Source of the DNA: an uncultured Aquimarina sp.
GTDB taxonomy: Bacteria > Bacteroidota > Bacteroidia > Flavobacteriales > Flavobacteriaceae
Reading direction: 5' to 3'
Length of the DNA: 64,000 nt
Assembly (NCBI GenBank): GCA_947498775.1
Contig: CANMLL010000022.1
Coordinates: 1-64,000, forward strand
Shown: positions 15,573-25,196 of the stretch, piece by piece
How positions within the stretch are numbered: the first letter of the stretch is position 1
Layout of the letters: each line of letters starts with the position of its first letter
The notes under the pieces: model-generated
Database searches by the model: none
What the model was told of the DNA's origin: nothing
What the model saw: only the letters and a program-made list of their open reading frames with translations
Made by a program: the position numbers and the translations under genes

Positions 15573-16526
15573 ATGAAAGTTACAGATCATATAAAGAAAG
15601 CAAAAGAAAAAACGTTATTCTCTTTCGAACTCATTCCGCCACAAAAAGGAAGAAGTATTCAGGAATTATATGACAATATTGACCCGTTGATGGAGTTTAA
15701 TCCTCCTTTTATAGATGTAACTACATCTAGAGAAGAATTTATTTATATTGATAAAGATGGGCTTTTGGATAAAAAACTAACCCGTATGCGTCCGGGTACA
15801 GTTGGTATTTGTGCTTCAATAAAACATAAATACAATGTAGATACCATTCCGCATGTGCTTTGTGGTGGCTTTACCAAAGAAGAAACAGAGTATTTGTTGG
15901 TAGATTGCCATTATTTAGGCATTGATAATATAATGGCCTTGAGAGGCGACGCGATGAAAGAAGAAAAATATTTTACCCCTACCAATGGTGGTCATTGTTA
16001 TGCGAATGAACTGGTCGAACAAATCGTTAATATGAATAAAGGGCAATTTTTACATGAAGTAATTGAAACAGATAATAAATCTGACTTTTGTGTAGGAGTT
16101 GCTGGTTATCCCGAAAAACATATGGAAGCACCATCAATGGATTCTGATATTCGCAGATTAAAGGATAAGGTAGATGCGGGTGCCGATTATGTGGTAACCC
16201 AAATGTTTTTTGATAATAAACGGTATTTTGATTTTGTTGAAAGAGCCAAAGAGGCAGGAATTAAAGTTCCGATAATTCCTGGGATCAAACCGGTAGCCGT
16301 AAAAAGGCATCTTCAGTTATTACCACAGGTATTTAAGTTAGATATGCCCGATGAATTGGTACAAGCAGTCGAGAAATGCAAAACCAATAAAGAAGTAAGA
16401 GAAGTAGGGGTCGAATTTGCTATTCAGCAATCTAAAGAGCTAATGGACTATGGTGTTCCAGTCTTGCATTACTACTCAATGGGAAAATCTGATAATATTA
16501 AAAAGATCACATCTGCAATTTTCTAG
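15573..16526 (+). CDS. metF: 5,10-methylenetetrahydrofolate reductase
   Basis: MetF makes 5-methyltetrahydrofolate, the methyl donor for MetH, with FAD and NADH. The 317-residue protein folds as the MTHFR barrel: FSFELIPPQKGRSIQELY at the N-terminus (catalytic Glu in this motif), IDVTTSREEF, NIMALRGDA near residue 125, GVAGYPEKHMEAPS, and DAGADYVVTQMFFDN with the FD loop. Length and motifs match bacterial MetF. It is the last gene of the riboswitch-headed methionine block, although the repeat-filled gap upstream may contain its own promoter. Confidence 0.96.
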   Translation: MKVTDHIKKAKEKTLFSFELIPPQKGRSIQELYDNIDPLMEFNPPFIDVTTSREEFIYIDKDGLLDKKLTRMRPGTVGICASIKHKYNVDTIPHVLCGGFTKEETEYLLVDCHYLGIDNIMALRGDAMKEEKYFTPTNGGHCYANELVEQIVNMNKGQFLHEVIETDNKSDFCVGVAGYPEKHMEAPSMDSDIRRLKDKVDAGADYVVTQMFFDNKRYFDFVERAKEAGIKVPIIPGIKPVAVKRHLQLLPQVFKLDMPDELVQAVEKCKTNKEVREVGVEFAIQQSKELMDYGVPVLHYYSMGKSDNIKKITSAIF

Positions 16527-16600
16527 GGATGAAATACATTCTTGAATTTATCGTTTCAAGATAAACTAGGTTGTTTTACTATAATTACTACTTTTGCCGG

Positions 16601-17698
16601 ATGATAAAACGGATATACCTGTTGTTATTTGTTGTGTGCTTTCAAAGTCATGCTCAAGATGAATCAAAAGCATATTACACATTCGATGTTAATAATTTTT
16701 ATGGCACTATCCTTAAACATAACCCTGATATCTCGCATTTAATTACTGGGCATCCCTCTGGAGTAATTCTTTCTTTTCAGCGTAAAACCTTTGGTGATGA
16801 ATCATGGCAGCGATTGTATAATAATCCCGAGTATGGTGTTTCTTTTATTTATCATGATTTAGATAACCGTTATCTTGGAGAACATTTTAGTGTTTATGCC
16901 CATTATAATTTTTACTTTTTAAGGCGGCATTTAATGTTTAGATTGGGGCAAGGAATGGCCTACAGCACTAATCCTTATGATCAAGACGATAATTTCAGGA
17001 ATATTGCACACGGATCACATTTAACCAGCGCTACCTATTTTTTGTTAAATTTTAAGAAAGAAAACCTCCTCAAAGGATTAGGCCTTCAGGCCGGACTAGG
17101 GATCGTACATTATTCTAATGGAAATGCAAAAGCGCCTAATAAAAGTACAAATACACTGTTTTTAAATGCTGGAGTTACCTATTCTTTGGATGAAAAATTT
17201 CCAGAATATGCTGAAAAAGAAAAAGGATTAGTTAAAGGCTCAGAACCGTTTGGTTATGGTTTCTTATTTAGAAGTGGTATCAATGAGAGCGATGTAGTTG
17301 GATCGGGACAGTTTCCTTTTTATACAATTGGGGCTTTTATAGATAAAAGAATAAACAAAAAAAGCGCCTTTCAATTAGGGACAGAGTTATTCTTTTCTAA
17401 AGCTTTAGAGCGATTTATCGATTTTAGAGCAAGTGGAGGTTTTAACGATGGTGTTACGGGTGATGAAGATGCCAAAAGAGTTGGAATGTATGTGGGGCAT
17501 GAACTGCGAGTAAATAAGATCTCATTTTTGACGCAATATGGCTATTATGTATATTATCCCTTTGATTTTGAAGGACAAACATATTTAAGGGCAGGGCTTC
17601 GATATTATTTTACCAAAAATATATTAGGAGAGTTTGGTGTTAGATCTCATGCGGCAAAAGCTGAAGCGATGGAGTTTACAATTGGATATAGATTATGA
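16601..17698 (+). CDS. Acyloxyacyl hydrolase / PagL-like outer-membrane protein
   Basis: The 365-residue protein has a signal peptide ending at SHAQ (about residue 19) and the beta-strand pattern of an outer-membrane barrel. It matches the acyloxyacyl hydrolase (lipid A 3-O-deacylase, PagL) family of Bacteroidota: GSHLTSATYFLLNF and the motif GIVHYSNGNAKAPN, where His and Ser correspond to the catalytic pair. It may remove a fatty acid from lipid A, but that is family-based. ATG 16601 is preferred to the TTG at 16571, because TACTTTTG at 16589-16596 fits the promoter -7 element and the signal peptide starts at 16601. Confidence 0.8.
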   Translation: MIKRIYLLLFVVCFQSHAQDESKAYYTFDVNNFYGTILKHNPDISHLITGHPSGVILSFQRKTFGDESWQRLYNNPEYGVSFIYHDLDNRYLGEHFSVYAHYNFYFLRRHLMFRLGQGMAYSTNPYDQDDNFRNIAHGSHLTSATYFLLNFKKENLLKGLGLQAGLGIVHYSNGNAKAPNKSTNTLFLNAGVTYSLDEKFPEYAEKEKGLVKGSEPFGYGFLFRSGINESDVVGSGQFPFYTIGAFIDKRINKKSAFQLGTELFFSKALERFIDFRASGGFNDGVTGDEDAKRVGMYVGHELRVNKISFLTQYGYYVYYPFDFEGQTYLRAGLRYYFTKNILGEFGVRSHAAKAEAMEFTIGYRL

Positions 17699-17786
17699 AA
17701 TAAGCATAATTAAGAATTTTAATATCAACCAAAATGATTCCTATGCGATTCCATCTGACCATTGAGAGAAACGAAATTATAAACAG

Positions 17787-18533
17787 ATGAAAAAGGTAAT
17801 ATATTTACTATTTACAGTATTGTTTTTGGGTTGTGATTCTGAAAATGCTTCTGATTGTTTTCAGCGAACAGGGAATATTGTTAGAAAAGAAGTTGAAGTT
17901 CCTGATTTTACCCGAATATTGGTAAACCCCAATGTAGAAATGATTCTTAAAGAAGGAGCAACTACTTCAGTAATTATCGAAACTGGAGACAACTTACTGA
18001 ATGAAGTATCTGCGGTAGTAGAAGATGATCGTCTTATTCTTAATGATACTAATGATTGTGCTTTTTTTAGGGATTTTAATCAGACCAAAATTTTTGTGAC
18101 GGCACCTAATATTACCGAAATAAGAAGTGCTACTCAGTTTGATGTTTCATCTGATGGAGTTCTTACATATCCTTCCCTGAGTTTGCTGTCTGAAGATTTT
18201 AATGAAGATACTGGGACTACAACCGGGACTTTTCATCTAAAAATAAACGCTCAAGATCTTTCGGTTGTTTCAAATAACATAGCTTCTTTCTTTGTTAATG
18301 GGCAGGTTGAAAACCTGAATGTTAGATTCTTTTCAGGTATAGGAAGGTTTGAAGGAAATGATCTGATAGCACAAAATGTAAATATCTTCCATAGGGGAAC
18401 CAATAAAATTATAGTAAATCCAATAAATGCTATCCGCGGTGAGATACGCAGTACGGGAGATGTAATCTCAATAAACCGACCTCCTATAATCGAGGTAGAA
18501 GAATTCTTCACAGGAAAATTGATATTCTTATAA
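17787..18533 (+). CDS. DUF2807 (head GIN domain) lipoprotein
   Basis: The 248-residue lipoprotein has a signal and lipobox (FLGC, near residue 16). The mature part shows the DUF2807 / GIN-domain pattern: VEVPDFTRILVNPNVEMILKE, followed by repeated short beta strands of a right-handed helix type and DLSVVSNNIASFFVNGQVENL. These proteins are frequent in Bacteroidota; a role in binding or adhesion at the cell surface has been guessed, not shown. It stands 88 bp after the PagL-like gene and may be co-transcribed. The gap 18534-18769 contains no gene. Confidence 0.85.
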   Translation: MKKVIYLLFTVLFLGCDSENASDCFQRTGNIVRKEVEVPDFTRILVNPNVEMILKEGATTSVIIETGDNLLNEVSAVVEDDRLILNDTNDCAFFRDFNQTKIFVTAPNITEIRSATQFDVSSDGVLTYPSLSLLSEDFNEDTGTTTGTFHLKINAQDLSVVSNNIASFFVNGQVENLNVRFFSGIGRFEGNDLIAQNVNIFHRGTNKIIVNPINAIRGEIRSTGDVISINRPPIIEVEEFFTGKLIFL

Positions 18534-18769
18534 AAACGGGTTTATCTCTACTTACCTATATGCATTTGTTAAGAATTTAGAAGTTATTCTTTGCTCTGAA
18601 TAAATTATGCATCTCTAAAAACTATTTGGGTTTTGTTTTCTACTACATAAAGAATGGTGTAACCATAAATATATTGAGGTTTTGTAGGCTCTCAATGTGT
18701 GTGATTATTCCTAAATTTAAAATACCTCTCGTCAAGTGTATATCCTGATAATAACTTTAAGAATGATGT

Positions 18770-20692
18770 ATGAAAAATGATCAAAATAAAAATGTAAATG
18801 TAGTTACAAAGGAACAAGAAAATTATTTAAAAAAAGAGTTATATGCCTTAATAAAAGAAGATAGTACACTATTTGATTTTTTACAAGAAGCGGCTCTAGA
18901 TGGATTGTGGTTTTGGGATTTAACCCAGCCAGAAAATGAATGGATGAATCCTAAATTTTGGATTACGCTTGGCTATGATCCCAATAAAATGCCGCATAAA
19001 GCCTCTTCTTGGCAGGATATTATAAATCAAGAGGATTTAAAAGATGTATATGCAAACTTTGCCAAACATTCTCAAGATCCATCCTTTCCTTATGATCAAG
19101 TTGTAAGGTATAGACATAAACTAGGTCATACCGTATGGATTCGTTGTAGAGGGATTATCATTAGAGATAATAATGGGAAACCTCAAAAAATGTTGGGAGC
19201 TCATACTGATATTACTGAAATAAAGAAAAAAGAAGAAGAACTTGAAATACAATCTGCTTTTTTTAAACAAGTAATAGACAGTACCAATCTAGGAACCTGG
19301 CAATGGAATATAAAAACCGGTGAGACAATTTTTAATGAACGTTGGGCAGAGATTATAGGATACACCTTAGAAGAATTAGGCCCCCTTTCTATAGAAACTT
19401 GGATCAGTCATACAGTGACCCACGATTTGGAAAAATCAAATAAATTGCTTCAGGATCATTTTGCAGGAAAAACACAAGTGTATGAGTGTGAGGCTAGAAT
19501 GTTACATAAAAATGGTAGCTATATCTGGGTGATAGATAAGGGGAAAGTAGTAAGTTGGGATGAAGATGGTAACCCAGAGTGGATGGTTGGTTCTCATCAA
19601 GAAATAACAGAAAAGAAGAAAGACTACGAGCGAAATAAATTGTTTATACAACAAGCGCCAACGGCTATTGCGATGTTTGATGAGAATATGGGATATTTAG
19701 CCGTTTCTCAAGAATGGTCTCGTGTTTTTGATATTGAAGATGAAGAAATAGTAGGGAAGTCACATTATGATGTGCTGCCGGAGATAGGAAACAGATGGAA
19801 AGTTAGTCATCAAGAGTGCCTAAAGGGGAAAGTGATTAAAAACAGAGAGGAAAAGGTTGAAAAAAGTGACGGTTCAATACAATGGTTATCTTGGGAATTT
19901 CGCCCTTGGCTAACTGATGAAAATAAAGTAGGAGGGATAATTATCCACATGTCTGATATTACTAAAATTAAGCGAGAGGAAGAATTGAAATCATTACTTA
20001 CTGTTGCCGAAGATCAAAATAGGAGACTTAAAAATTTTGCTCATATCGTTTCTCATAACCTTAAATCACACTCAGGTAATTTTGAAATGTTACTTGATTT
20101 ATTGATTCAGGAAAATCCTGATATGGGAGACCATGAGATTATTAAACTTTTTAAAACCGCATCAGACAACCTTACCGAAACTATAGTGCATTTAAATGAG
20201 GTTGTCTTAATAAATACTTCGGTAGATGAGAATTTGGTAGGACTCAATTTATGGGAAGCAACCAATAAAACTATCGAGAGCGTATCCGCTATAGCCACCG
20301 AAAATAAGGTGACGATTAAAAATCTTGTAAGGCAGGATGTAAATATTCTTGGGATTCAGGCATATTTAGATAGTGTTTTACTTAATCTTATAACCAATGG
20401 GATTAAATATAGTTCAGAAAAAAGAGATAGTTATGTTTCTTTAAATTCTTGGATTGAAGGGGATTATGTTGTGATTAGTGTAGAGGATAATGGATTAGGG
20501 ATTAATTTGAACAGACATCGCGCAAAGTTATTTGGGATGTACAAAACCTTTCATCATAATAAAGATGCAAGAGGTATAGGTTTATTTATTACAAAAAATC
20601 AAGTCGAAGCCCTAGGTGGTAAGATCGAAGTAGAAAGTAAGGTTGATCACGGTTCAACCTTTAAAGTATATTTGAAGTATGAAAAAAATTGA
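18770..20692 (+). CDS. Multi-PAS cytoplasmic sensor histidine kinase
   Basis: The 640-residue kinase has no membrane segment. Three PAS/PAC units follow one another: about residues 35-150 (ending HTDITEIKKKEEELE), 155-285 (HQEITEKKKDYE) and 290-405 (MSDITKIKREEEL). A dimerisation helix with the phosphoacceptor His in FAHIVSHNLKSHSGN lies near residue 425. The ATPase part has the N box (LNLITNGIKYSS), G1 VEDNGLGINL and G2 ARGIGLFI. The DNLTETIVHLNEV linker fits the PAS-linked kinases common in this phylum. It overlaps the next gene, a response regulator, by 14 nt, which suggests translational coupling and a cognate pair. The signal is unknown. Confidence 0.93.
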   Translation: MKNDQNKNVNVVTKEQENYLKKELYALIKEDSTLFDFLQEAALDGLWFWDLTQPENEWMNPKFWITLGYDPNKMPHKASSWQDIINQEDLKDVYANFAKHSQDPSFPYDQVVRYRHKLGHTVWIRCRGIIIRDNNGKPQKMLGAHTDITEIKKKEEELEIQSAFFKQVIDSTNLGTWQWNIKTGETIFNERWAEIIGYTLEELGPLSIETWISHTVTHDLEKSNKLLQDHFAGKTQVYECEARMLHKNGSYIWVIDKGKVVSWDEDGNPEWMVGSHQEITEKKKDYERNKLFIQQAPTAIAMFDENMGYLAVSQEWSRVFDIEDEEIVGKSHYDVLPEIGNRWKVSHQECLKGKVIKNREEKVEKSDGSIQWLSWEFRPWLTDENKVGGIIIHMSDITKIKREEELKSLLTVAEDQNRRLKNFAHIVSHNLKSHSGNFEMLLDLLIQENPDMGDHEIIKLFKTASDNLTETIVHLNEVVLINTSVDENLVGLNLWEATNKTIESVSAIATENKVTIKNLVRQDVNILGIQAYLDSVLLNLITNGIKYSSEKRDSYVSLNSWIEGDYVVISVEDNGLGINLNRHRAKLFGMYKTFHHNKDARGIGLFITKNQVEALGGKIEVESKVDHGSTFKVYLKYEKN

Positions 20693-21083
20693 TATCACAT
20701 GTATTATCGATGATGACCCCATTTTTATTTTTGGAGTAAAAAAAATAATGGAACTTATTGGTTTTTCCAAAAGCATAATGGTTTTTCAGAATGGTGAAGA
20801 GGCATTAAACAATTTGAAGGCTATAATATCTGCAAACGAAAAATTACCTGATGTGATCTTATTGGATCTTAATATGCCAATATTAGATGGTTGGCAGTTT
20901 TTAGACGAGTTTGTAAAAATACCTTGTGAAAAAAAAATAATTATTTATATAGTCTCTTCATCTGTGGATCCAGAAGATATGTTAAGAGCAAAGTCTTATG
21001 AACTAGTTAGTGATTATATAGTTAAACCTGTTACTGTAGAAAAGCTCAAAGTGGTCTTACAGGACATTGAAAAAGTGAATTAA
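20679..21083 (+). CDS. Single-domain response regulator
   Basis: The 134-residue receiver domain has no output domain. Visible are the acidic pocket CIIDDDPIF, the phosphoacceptor Asp in VILLDLNMPILDGW (near residue 67), the Ser switch IVSSSVD and the Lys in YIVKPVTVEKL. It overlaps the PAS kinase gene by 14 nt and is its likely partner. As a CheY/Rcp1-like protein it should act by protein contact or phosphorelay, not by DNA binding. It ends 15 bp before the convergent gldA stop. Confidence 0.93.
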   Translation: MKKIDITCIIDDDPIFIFGVKKIMELIGFSKSIMVFQNGEEALNNLKAIISANEKLPDVILLDLNMPILDGWQFLDEFVKIPCEKKIIIYIVSSSVDPEDMLRAKSYELVSDYIVKPVTVEKLKVVLQDIEKVN

Positions 21084-21098
21084 TAACTCTATATAATT

Positions 21099-21998
21099 TT
21101 ATGAAGATTGAGTGAGCTCTCTGAATAAACTTTCAAGGTTTTTATTCTTTCTGGATAATTGAAGAATCTTCAGCTCATTATCATGGGCAAAATCAAAAAC
21201 ACTTGAACGCATATCTATATCGGTATCAAAAGTAATTTGATATACAAAACCATGAATATTTTTTACATCTTTTACATTAGAAAGTTTTAATAAGAAAACT
21301 TCTTCAACTCTGTAATCAAATTCTACTTCAATGATTTGCTCATTTTTGTCTATCAAAGAGTCTAGATTCTTGTCTGCAACTATATTTCCATTATTAATGA
21401 TGATTACTCTGTCACACATGGCTTCTACCTCCTGCATGATATGGGTAGAAAGAAAAACAGTTTTTTCTTTTCCGATTGATTTAATTAATTCTCTAATTTC
21501 TACAAGTTGATTGGGGTCCAGACCAGTAGTAGGTTCATCCAGAATCAAAACCTGTGGGTCATGAAGTAATGCACAAGCTAGCCCGACTCGTTGTCGATAT
21601 CCCTTAGAAAGTTGTTCTATCTTTTTGTTTGCTTCGGGAGTTAACCCTGTTAATTCTATTACCTCTTCGATTCGTGATTTCGAAACGTTATAAACCTGAG
21701 CATTAAATAATAAATATTCTCGCACATACATTTCAAGATACAATGGATTATGTTCAGGAAGATATCCAACACTCTTTTTAACCTCAATAGGTTGATCATT
21801 AGTGTCAAATCCATTAACTGAAGCATTCCCTTCGCTTGGGTCAATATATGTTGTCAAGATTTTCATCATGGTTGATTTACCTGCGCCATTAGGGCCCAAA
21901 AAACCAACAATTTCTCCTTGTTTTACGTCAAAGGAAATAGTATTCAGTGCTTTTTGATCATTGTAAGACTTAGAAATGTTTGATACCGATATGGACAT
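21099..21998 (-). CDS. gldA: Gliding motility ABC transporter ATP-binding subunit
   Basis: The 299-residue ABC ATPase shows Walker A GPNGAGKSTMM (near residue 36), Q loop VGYLPEHNPLY, signature LSKGYRQRVGLA, Walker B VLILDEPTTGLDP and switch STHIMQEVE. The NGFDTNDQPIEVKKSVGYLPEHNPLY region and overall length match GldA, which in Flavobacterium works with GldF and GldG and is needed for gliding. The partner permease genes are not in the window. Separate placement of gldA from gldFG is usual. Another DrrA-type ABC ATPase cannot be fully excluded. Confidence 0.85.
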   Translation of the reverse strand: MSISVSNISKSYNDQKALNTISFDVKQGEIVGFLGPNGAGKSTMMKILTTYIDPSEGNASVNGFDTNDQPIEVKKSVGYLPEHNPLYLEMYVREYLLFNAQVYNVSKSRIEEVIELTGLTPEANKKIEQLSKGYRQRVGLACALLHDPQVLILDEPTTGLDPNQLVEIRELIKSIGKEKTVFLSTHIMQEVEAMCDRVIIINNGNIVADKNLDSLIDKNEQIIEVEFDYRVEEVFLLKLSNVKDVKNIHGFVYQITFDTDIDMRSSVFDFAHDNELKILQLSRKNKNLESLFRELTQSS

Positions 21999-22074
21999 AC
22001 ATAATTATTTTTATCAAAAATAGGGAATTAGATTTCCTAATGTAACGCGTATTTGAGAATATTATGATTCGGTG

Positions 22075-22536
22075 TCAAATATAGAACTCTGAGGTGTGCT
22101 TAATCTCTTTGAGCACAAAAGTGCTATTTAAAACTCCAATATTTTCGATTTTTGAAAGTTTGGTTTTCACGAAATCATGATATTCCTCAAGACTTTTGGT
22201 ATGTATTTTTAGAATAAAATCAACCTGTCCGGCCATATGATAACATTCTTGTACTTCTTGTAAGTTTTGTATTTGTTCTTCAAACTTTTCGATAAACGCC
22301 TCGTTGTGGTATCGCATAGAGACCTGACAAATAGTGGTCACTGATCTGTCTATTAATTTTTTATCAAGAATTGCAACGTATTTTTTTATAAACCCTTGTT
22401 TCTCTAATCTTCGTATACGCTCGTATACTGGTGAAGGGGTAAGGTTAAGAATATGAGCGATCTCCTTAGCGGTTTTTTTAGAATCTTCCTGTAAAATTCT
22501 AAGAATGGTAATATCTGTTTGGTCTAGTTGATCCAT
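22075..22536 (-). CDS. Lrp/AsnC-family transcriptional regulator
   Basis: The 153-residue protein has an N-terminal winged helix (LDQTDITILRILQEDSKKTA, LNLTPSPVYERIRRLEKQGFI) and a C-terminal RAM/AsnC domain with YHMAGQVDFILKI. These proteins bind an amino acid and act as multimers. It is divergent from the threonine dehydrogenase gene, with 149 bp between the starts, so it is a candidate local regulator of threonine breakdown or of itself. The shared gap is AT-rich and contains no other reading frame. No specific operator was identified. Confidence 0.93.
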   Translation of the reverse strand: MDQLDQTDITILRILQEDSKKTAKEIAHILNLTPSPVYERIRRLEKQGFIKKYVAILDKKLIDRSVTTICQVSMRYHNEAFIEKFEEQIQNLQEVQECYHMAGQVDFILKIHTKSLEEYHDFVKTKLSKIENIGVLNSTFVLKEIKHTSEFYI

Positions 22537-22685
22537 ATGGTATCATAAAAATTACTTGAAAATGATGAGTTAAAGTAACTAAAAAGTAAATATAGCTAGA
22601 TTTATATTCAAAAAGAGGAAAAATCACTTAACTTTTATTGTTATATCGTTATAAAACCTACATTTTGTAATTTAGTAAGTGAATA

Positions 22686-23678
22686 ATGCTTTTAATTATG
22701 AATACAAAAACAAAGGTTTTAGTTATAGGAGCCAATGGGCAATTAGGTTCGGTGTTGATAGGAGCGCTTCAGCAAAAATTCGGAATAGATAATGTAGTAG
22801 GGTCAGATTTAAAGAAAAAAGAAGGTTTTAAAGGGATCTTTGAAATTGCAGATGCTACTGATCAAGATAGAATTCAGGAGTTGGTTTCTAAATATAGAAT
22901 AACCCAAATATATCATTTGGCTGCAATACTCTCAGCACGCGGTGAAGAAAATCCTTTACTAACCTGGGACATTAACATGAAAACTTTGTTTACGGTACTC
23001 GAAGTTTCTCGCTTAAATAATATAGACAGAGTATTTTTTCCCAGTTCCATTGCAGTTTTCGGTGCAGGAGCACCACTTGATAACACCCCAAATGATGCAT
23101 ATTTAGATCCAACTACGGTATATGGAATGACCAAAGCGGCCGGAGAAAATTGGGCACAGTACTATTTCTTAAAATATGGCCTCGATGTTCGTTCGCTAAG
23201 ATACCCTGGGGTTATTGGATATCAGTCTCTTCCGGGAGGAGGAACCACAGATTATGCTGTAGATATTTATCATAAAGCCGTCCTAGGAGAAGAGTTTACT
23301 TGTTTCTTGAAAGAAGACACTGCCCTGCCAATGATCTTTATGGAAGACACCATTAGAGCGACTTTGGAGTTGATGGATGCCCCAAAAGAACAAATTAAGA
23401 TTCGAACTTCATATAATTTGTCAGGAATTAGCTTTTCTCCTGCCGAAGTGGTGGCAGAAATTCGTAAATTATATCCTGATTTTAAAGTGAGTTACAAACC
23501 AGATTTCCGACAGGATATTGCGGCGAGTTGGCCAAAAAACATTGATGATACAGCTGCCGAAAAAGATTGGGGCTGGAAACCAGAATATAACCTGGAAGCA
23601 ATTACCCAAACAATGATTCAAAAACTAAAGGAAAAATATAAAACAGGTTCAAAAAACCATGAAGTGGTATTCCTTTGA
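22686..23678 (+). CDS. L-threonine 3-dehydrogenase, epimerase-like (SDR) type
   Basis: The 330-residue extended short-chain dehydrogenase has an NAD motif VIGANGQLGSVLI at the N-terminus and the active-site YGMTKAAGE (Tyr-x3-Lys, near residue 147), with FFPSSIAVFG carrying the Ser. Annotation as an NAD-dependent epimerase is common, but the gene directly downstream is glycine C-acetyltransferase, so the short-chain type threonine dehydrogenase, which oxidises threonine to 2-amino-3-oxobutyrate, is the likely function. A second ATG lies at 22698, four codons in; MNTKTKVLVIGANG may be the true N-terminus. Confidence 0.88.
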   Translation: MLLIMNTKTKVLVIGANGQLGSVLIGALQQKFGIDNVVGSDLKKKEGFKGIFEIADATDQDRIQELVSKYRITQIYHLAAILSARGEENPLLTWDINMKTLFTVLEVSRLNNIDRVFFPSSIAVFGAGAPLDNTPNDAYLDPTTVYGMTKAAGENWAQYYFLKYGLDVRSLRYPGVIGYQSLPGGGTTDYAVDIYHKAVLGEEFTCFLKEDTALPMIFMEDTIRATLELMDAPKEQIKIRTSYNLSGISFSPAEVVAEIRKLYPDFKVSYKPDFRQDIAASWPKNIDDTAAEKDWGWKPEYNLEAITQTMIQKLKEKYKTGSKNHEVVFL

Positions 23679-23735
23679 TTTTGTGCCTTTGAATAGAGTT
23701 GTAAATAAAATTGAAGAATAAAAAACTAGCAAAAT

Positions 23736-24923
23736 ATGTTTTCAAATATAAAAGATGATTTACAAAAAGAACTAGACGAAATAAAAGCAGCAGGCCTTTA
23801 TAAATCTGAACGTATTATAACTACTCCTCAAGGTGCAGAAATTGACACCACCAAAACCAAACATGTATTAAACTTCTGTGCAAACAATTACCTGGGACTT
23901 TCTTCTCATCCAGAAGTCATCAAAGCGGGTAAAGAAGCTATCGATTCACACGGCTATGGATTATCATCAGTAAGGTTTATTTGTGGTACCCAGGATATAC
24001 ATAAAGAATTAGAGAAAAGGACGGCCGAGTTTTTGGGGATGGAAGATTGTATTCTATATGCCGCTGCTTTTGATGCCAATGGCGGGCTTTTTGAACCAAT
24101 TTTAGGACCAGAAGATGCAATAATTTCAGATGCTTTAAATCATGCTTCTATTATCGATGGGATTCGTTTATGTAAAGCCAAACGCTTCAGATACGAACAC
24201 AATAATATGGTGGATCTCGAAAAGCAATTAGTCCAGGCACAAAATACAAGAAGAAAATTAATTGTTACCGATGGATCGTTCTCTATGGATGGGACCATCG
24301 CACAATTAGACAAAATATGTGATTTGGCCGATAAATACGGCGCTATGGTAATGATTGATGAATGTCATTCCACCGGGTTTTTAGGTAAAACGGGGCGGGG
24401 TACTCATGAATATCGAAATGTAATGGGACGTATCGACATTATCACAGGTACCTATGGTAAAGCACTTGGGGGAGCTTCAGGAGGGTTTACCGCGGCAAGA
24501 AAAGAAATAGTAGATATGCTCAGACAGCGATCAAGACCATATTTGTTTTCTAATACCGTGGCACCATCGATCGTGGGGGCTTCAATAAAAGTTTTGGATC
24601 TATTGAGTTCTTCAACTAAACTTCGAGATAAACTAGAAGAAAACACTAGGTACTTTCGATCAGAAATGACCAAAGCGGGATTCGATATGATACCAGGGGA
24701 TCATCCTATTGTTCCTGTAATGTTGTATGATGCAAAATTGGCTCAAGAATTTGCGGCCAGATTGCTAGAAGAAGGAATTTATGTCATAGGGTTCTTTTAT
24801 CCTGTGGTTCCCAAAGAAAAAGCAAGAATCAGAGTGCAATTATCAGCCGCACATGACCGTCATCACCTTGAAAAAGCAGTTAAAGCTTTCGTAAAAGTTG
24901 GTAAAGAACTGGGGGTGATATAA
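23736..24923 (+). CDS. kbl: Glycine C-acetyltransferase (2-amino-3-ketobutyrate CoA ligase)
   Basis: This PLP enzyme of the alpha-oxoamine synthase family splits 2-amino-3-oxobutyrate with CoA to glycine and acetyl-CoA. The 395-residue sequence has FCANNYLGLSSHPEV, GYGLSSVRFICGTQDIHKELE, the substrate His in DALNHASIIDGIRL, DECHSTGFLGKTGRG, and the PLP lysine in GTYGKALGGASGG (near residue 243). Length and motifs match Kbl closely. It follows the threonine dehydrogenase by 57 bp, giving a two-step threonine-to-glycine operon opposite an Lrp-type regulator. Confidence 0.95.
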   Translation: MFSNIKDDLQKELDEIKAAGLYKSERIITTPQGAEIDTTKTKHVLNFCANNYLGLSSHPEVIKAGKEAIDSHGYGLSSVRFICGTQDIHKELEKRTAEFLGMEDCILYAAAFDANGGLFEPILGPEDAIISDALNHASIIDGIRLCKAKRFRYEHNNMVDLEKQLVQAQNTRRKLIVTDGSFSMDGTIAQLDKICDLADKYGAMVMIDECHSTGFLGKTGRGTHEYRNVMGRIDIITGTYGKALGGASGGFTAARKEIVDMLRQRSRPYLFSNTVAPSIVGASIKVLDLLSSSTKLRDKLEENTRYFRSEMTKAGFDMIPGDHPIVPVMLYDAKLAQEFAARLLEEGIYVIGFFYPVVPKEKARIRVQLSAAHDRHHLEKAVKAFVKVGKELGVI

Positions 24924-25065
24924 ATACGAACGTTTGTTAGTGTTTCAAACTATAGAAGATTGATAATGTTTTGTATGTTTTATTTGAAATATTTCATAGA
25001 TGTTAATGAAAATTTAAAAATTTGATGATAATGGATAGATATAGATGGAAAAAACGGAAAAATAT

Positions 25066-25095
25066 TTTGAATAGAAATAGTTTTACCTACTTTAG
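25066..25095 (+). promoter_or_regulatory. Promoter of the aromatic amino acid operon
   Basis: TTTG at 25066-25069 and TACTTTAG at 25088-25095 are separated by 18 bp, a close match to the Bacteroidota pattern TTTG-N17-23-TAnnTTTG (last base A instead of G). Transcription from here would start about 15 nt before the leader peptide ATG. The rest of 24924-25065 is AT-rich and shows nothing else. Confidence 0.6.
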
Positions 25096-25115
25096 CAGCG
25101 TATTACAATAAGACA

Positions 25116-25196
25116 ATGAACAACGTATTTACTTGGAACCGATTTTATTTTTTCTTCTTTTATTTTTTTAAAAGTAAGGTCGGGATTGCTATGTAA
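25116..25196 (+). CDS. Phe/Tyr-rich leader peptide of the aromatic operon
   Basis: A 26-codon reading frame starts at ATG 25116 and stops at TAA 25194. It contains eight Phe, two Tyr and one Trp. The core FYFFFFYFF occupies codons 10-18 (25143-25169), so nine of nine consecutive codons are Phe or Tyr. This is the hallmark of an amino-acid-sensing leader peptide, as in the E. coli pheA leader, though the sequence itself is not homologous. It lies between the promoter and the intrinsic terminator ahead of pheA. Translation has not been shown; the reading follows from codon content and the pairing logic of the adjacent RNA. Confidence 0.85.
   Translation: MNNVFTWNRFYFFFFYFFKSKVGIAM

Noticed and set aside
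22686..23678. UDP-glucose 4-epimerase as the function of the SDR gene
   Set aside because: The neighbour kbl catalyses the next step of threonine breakdown, so threonine dehydrogenase is the better reading.
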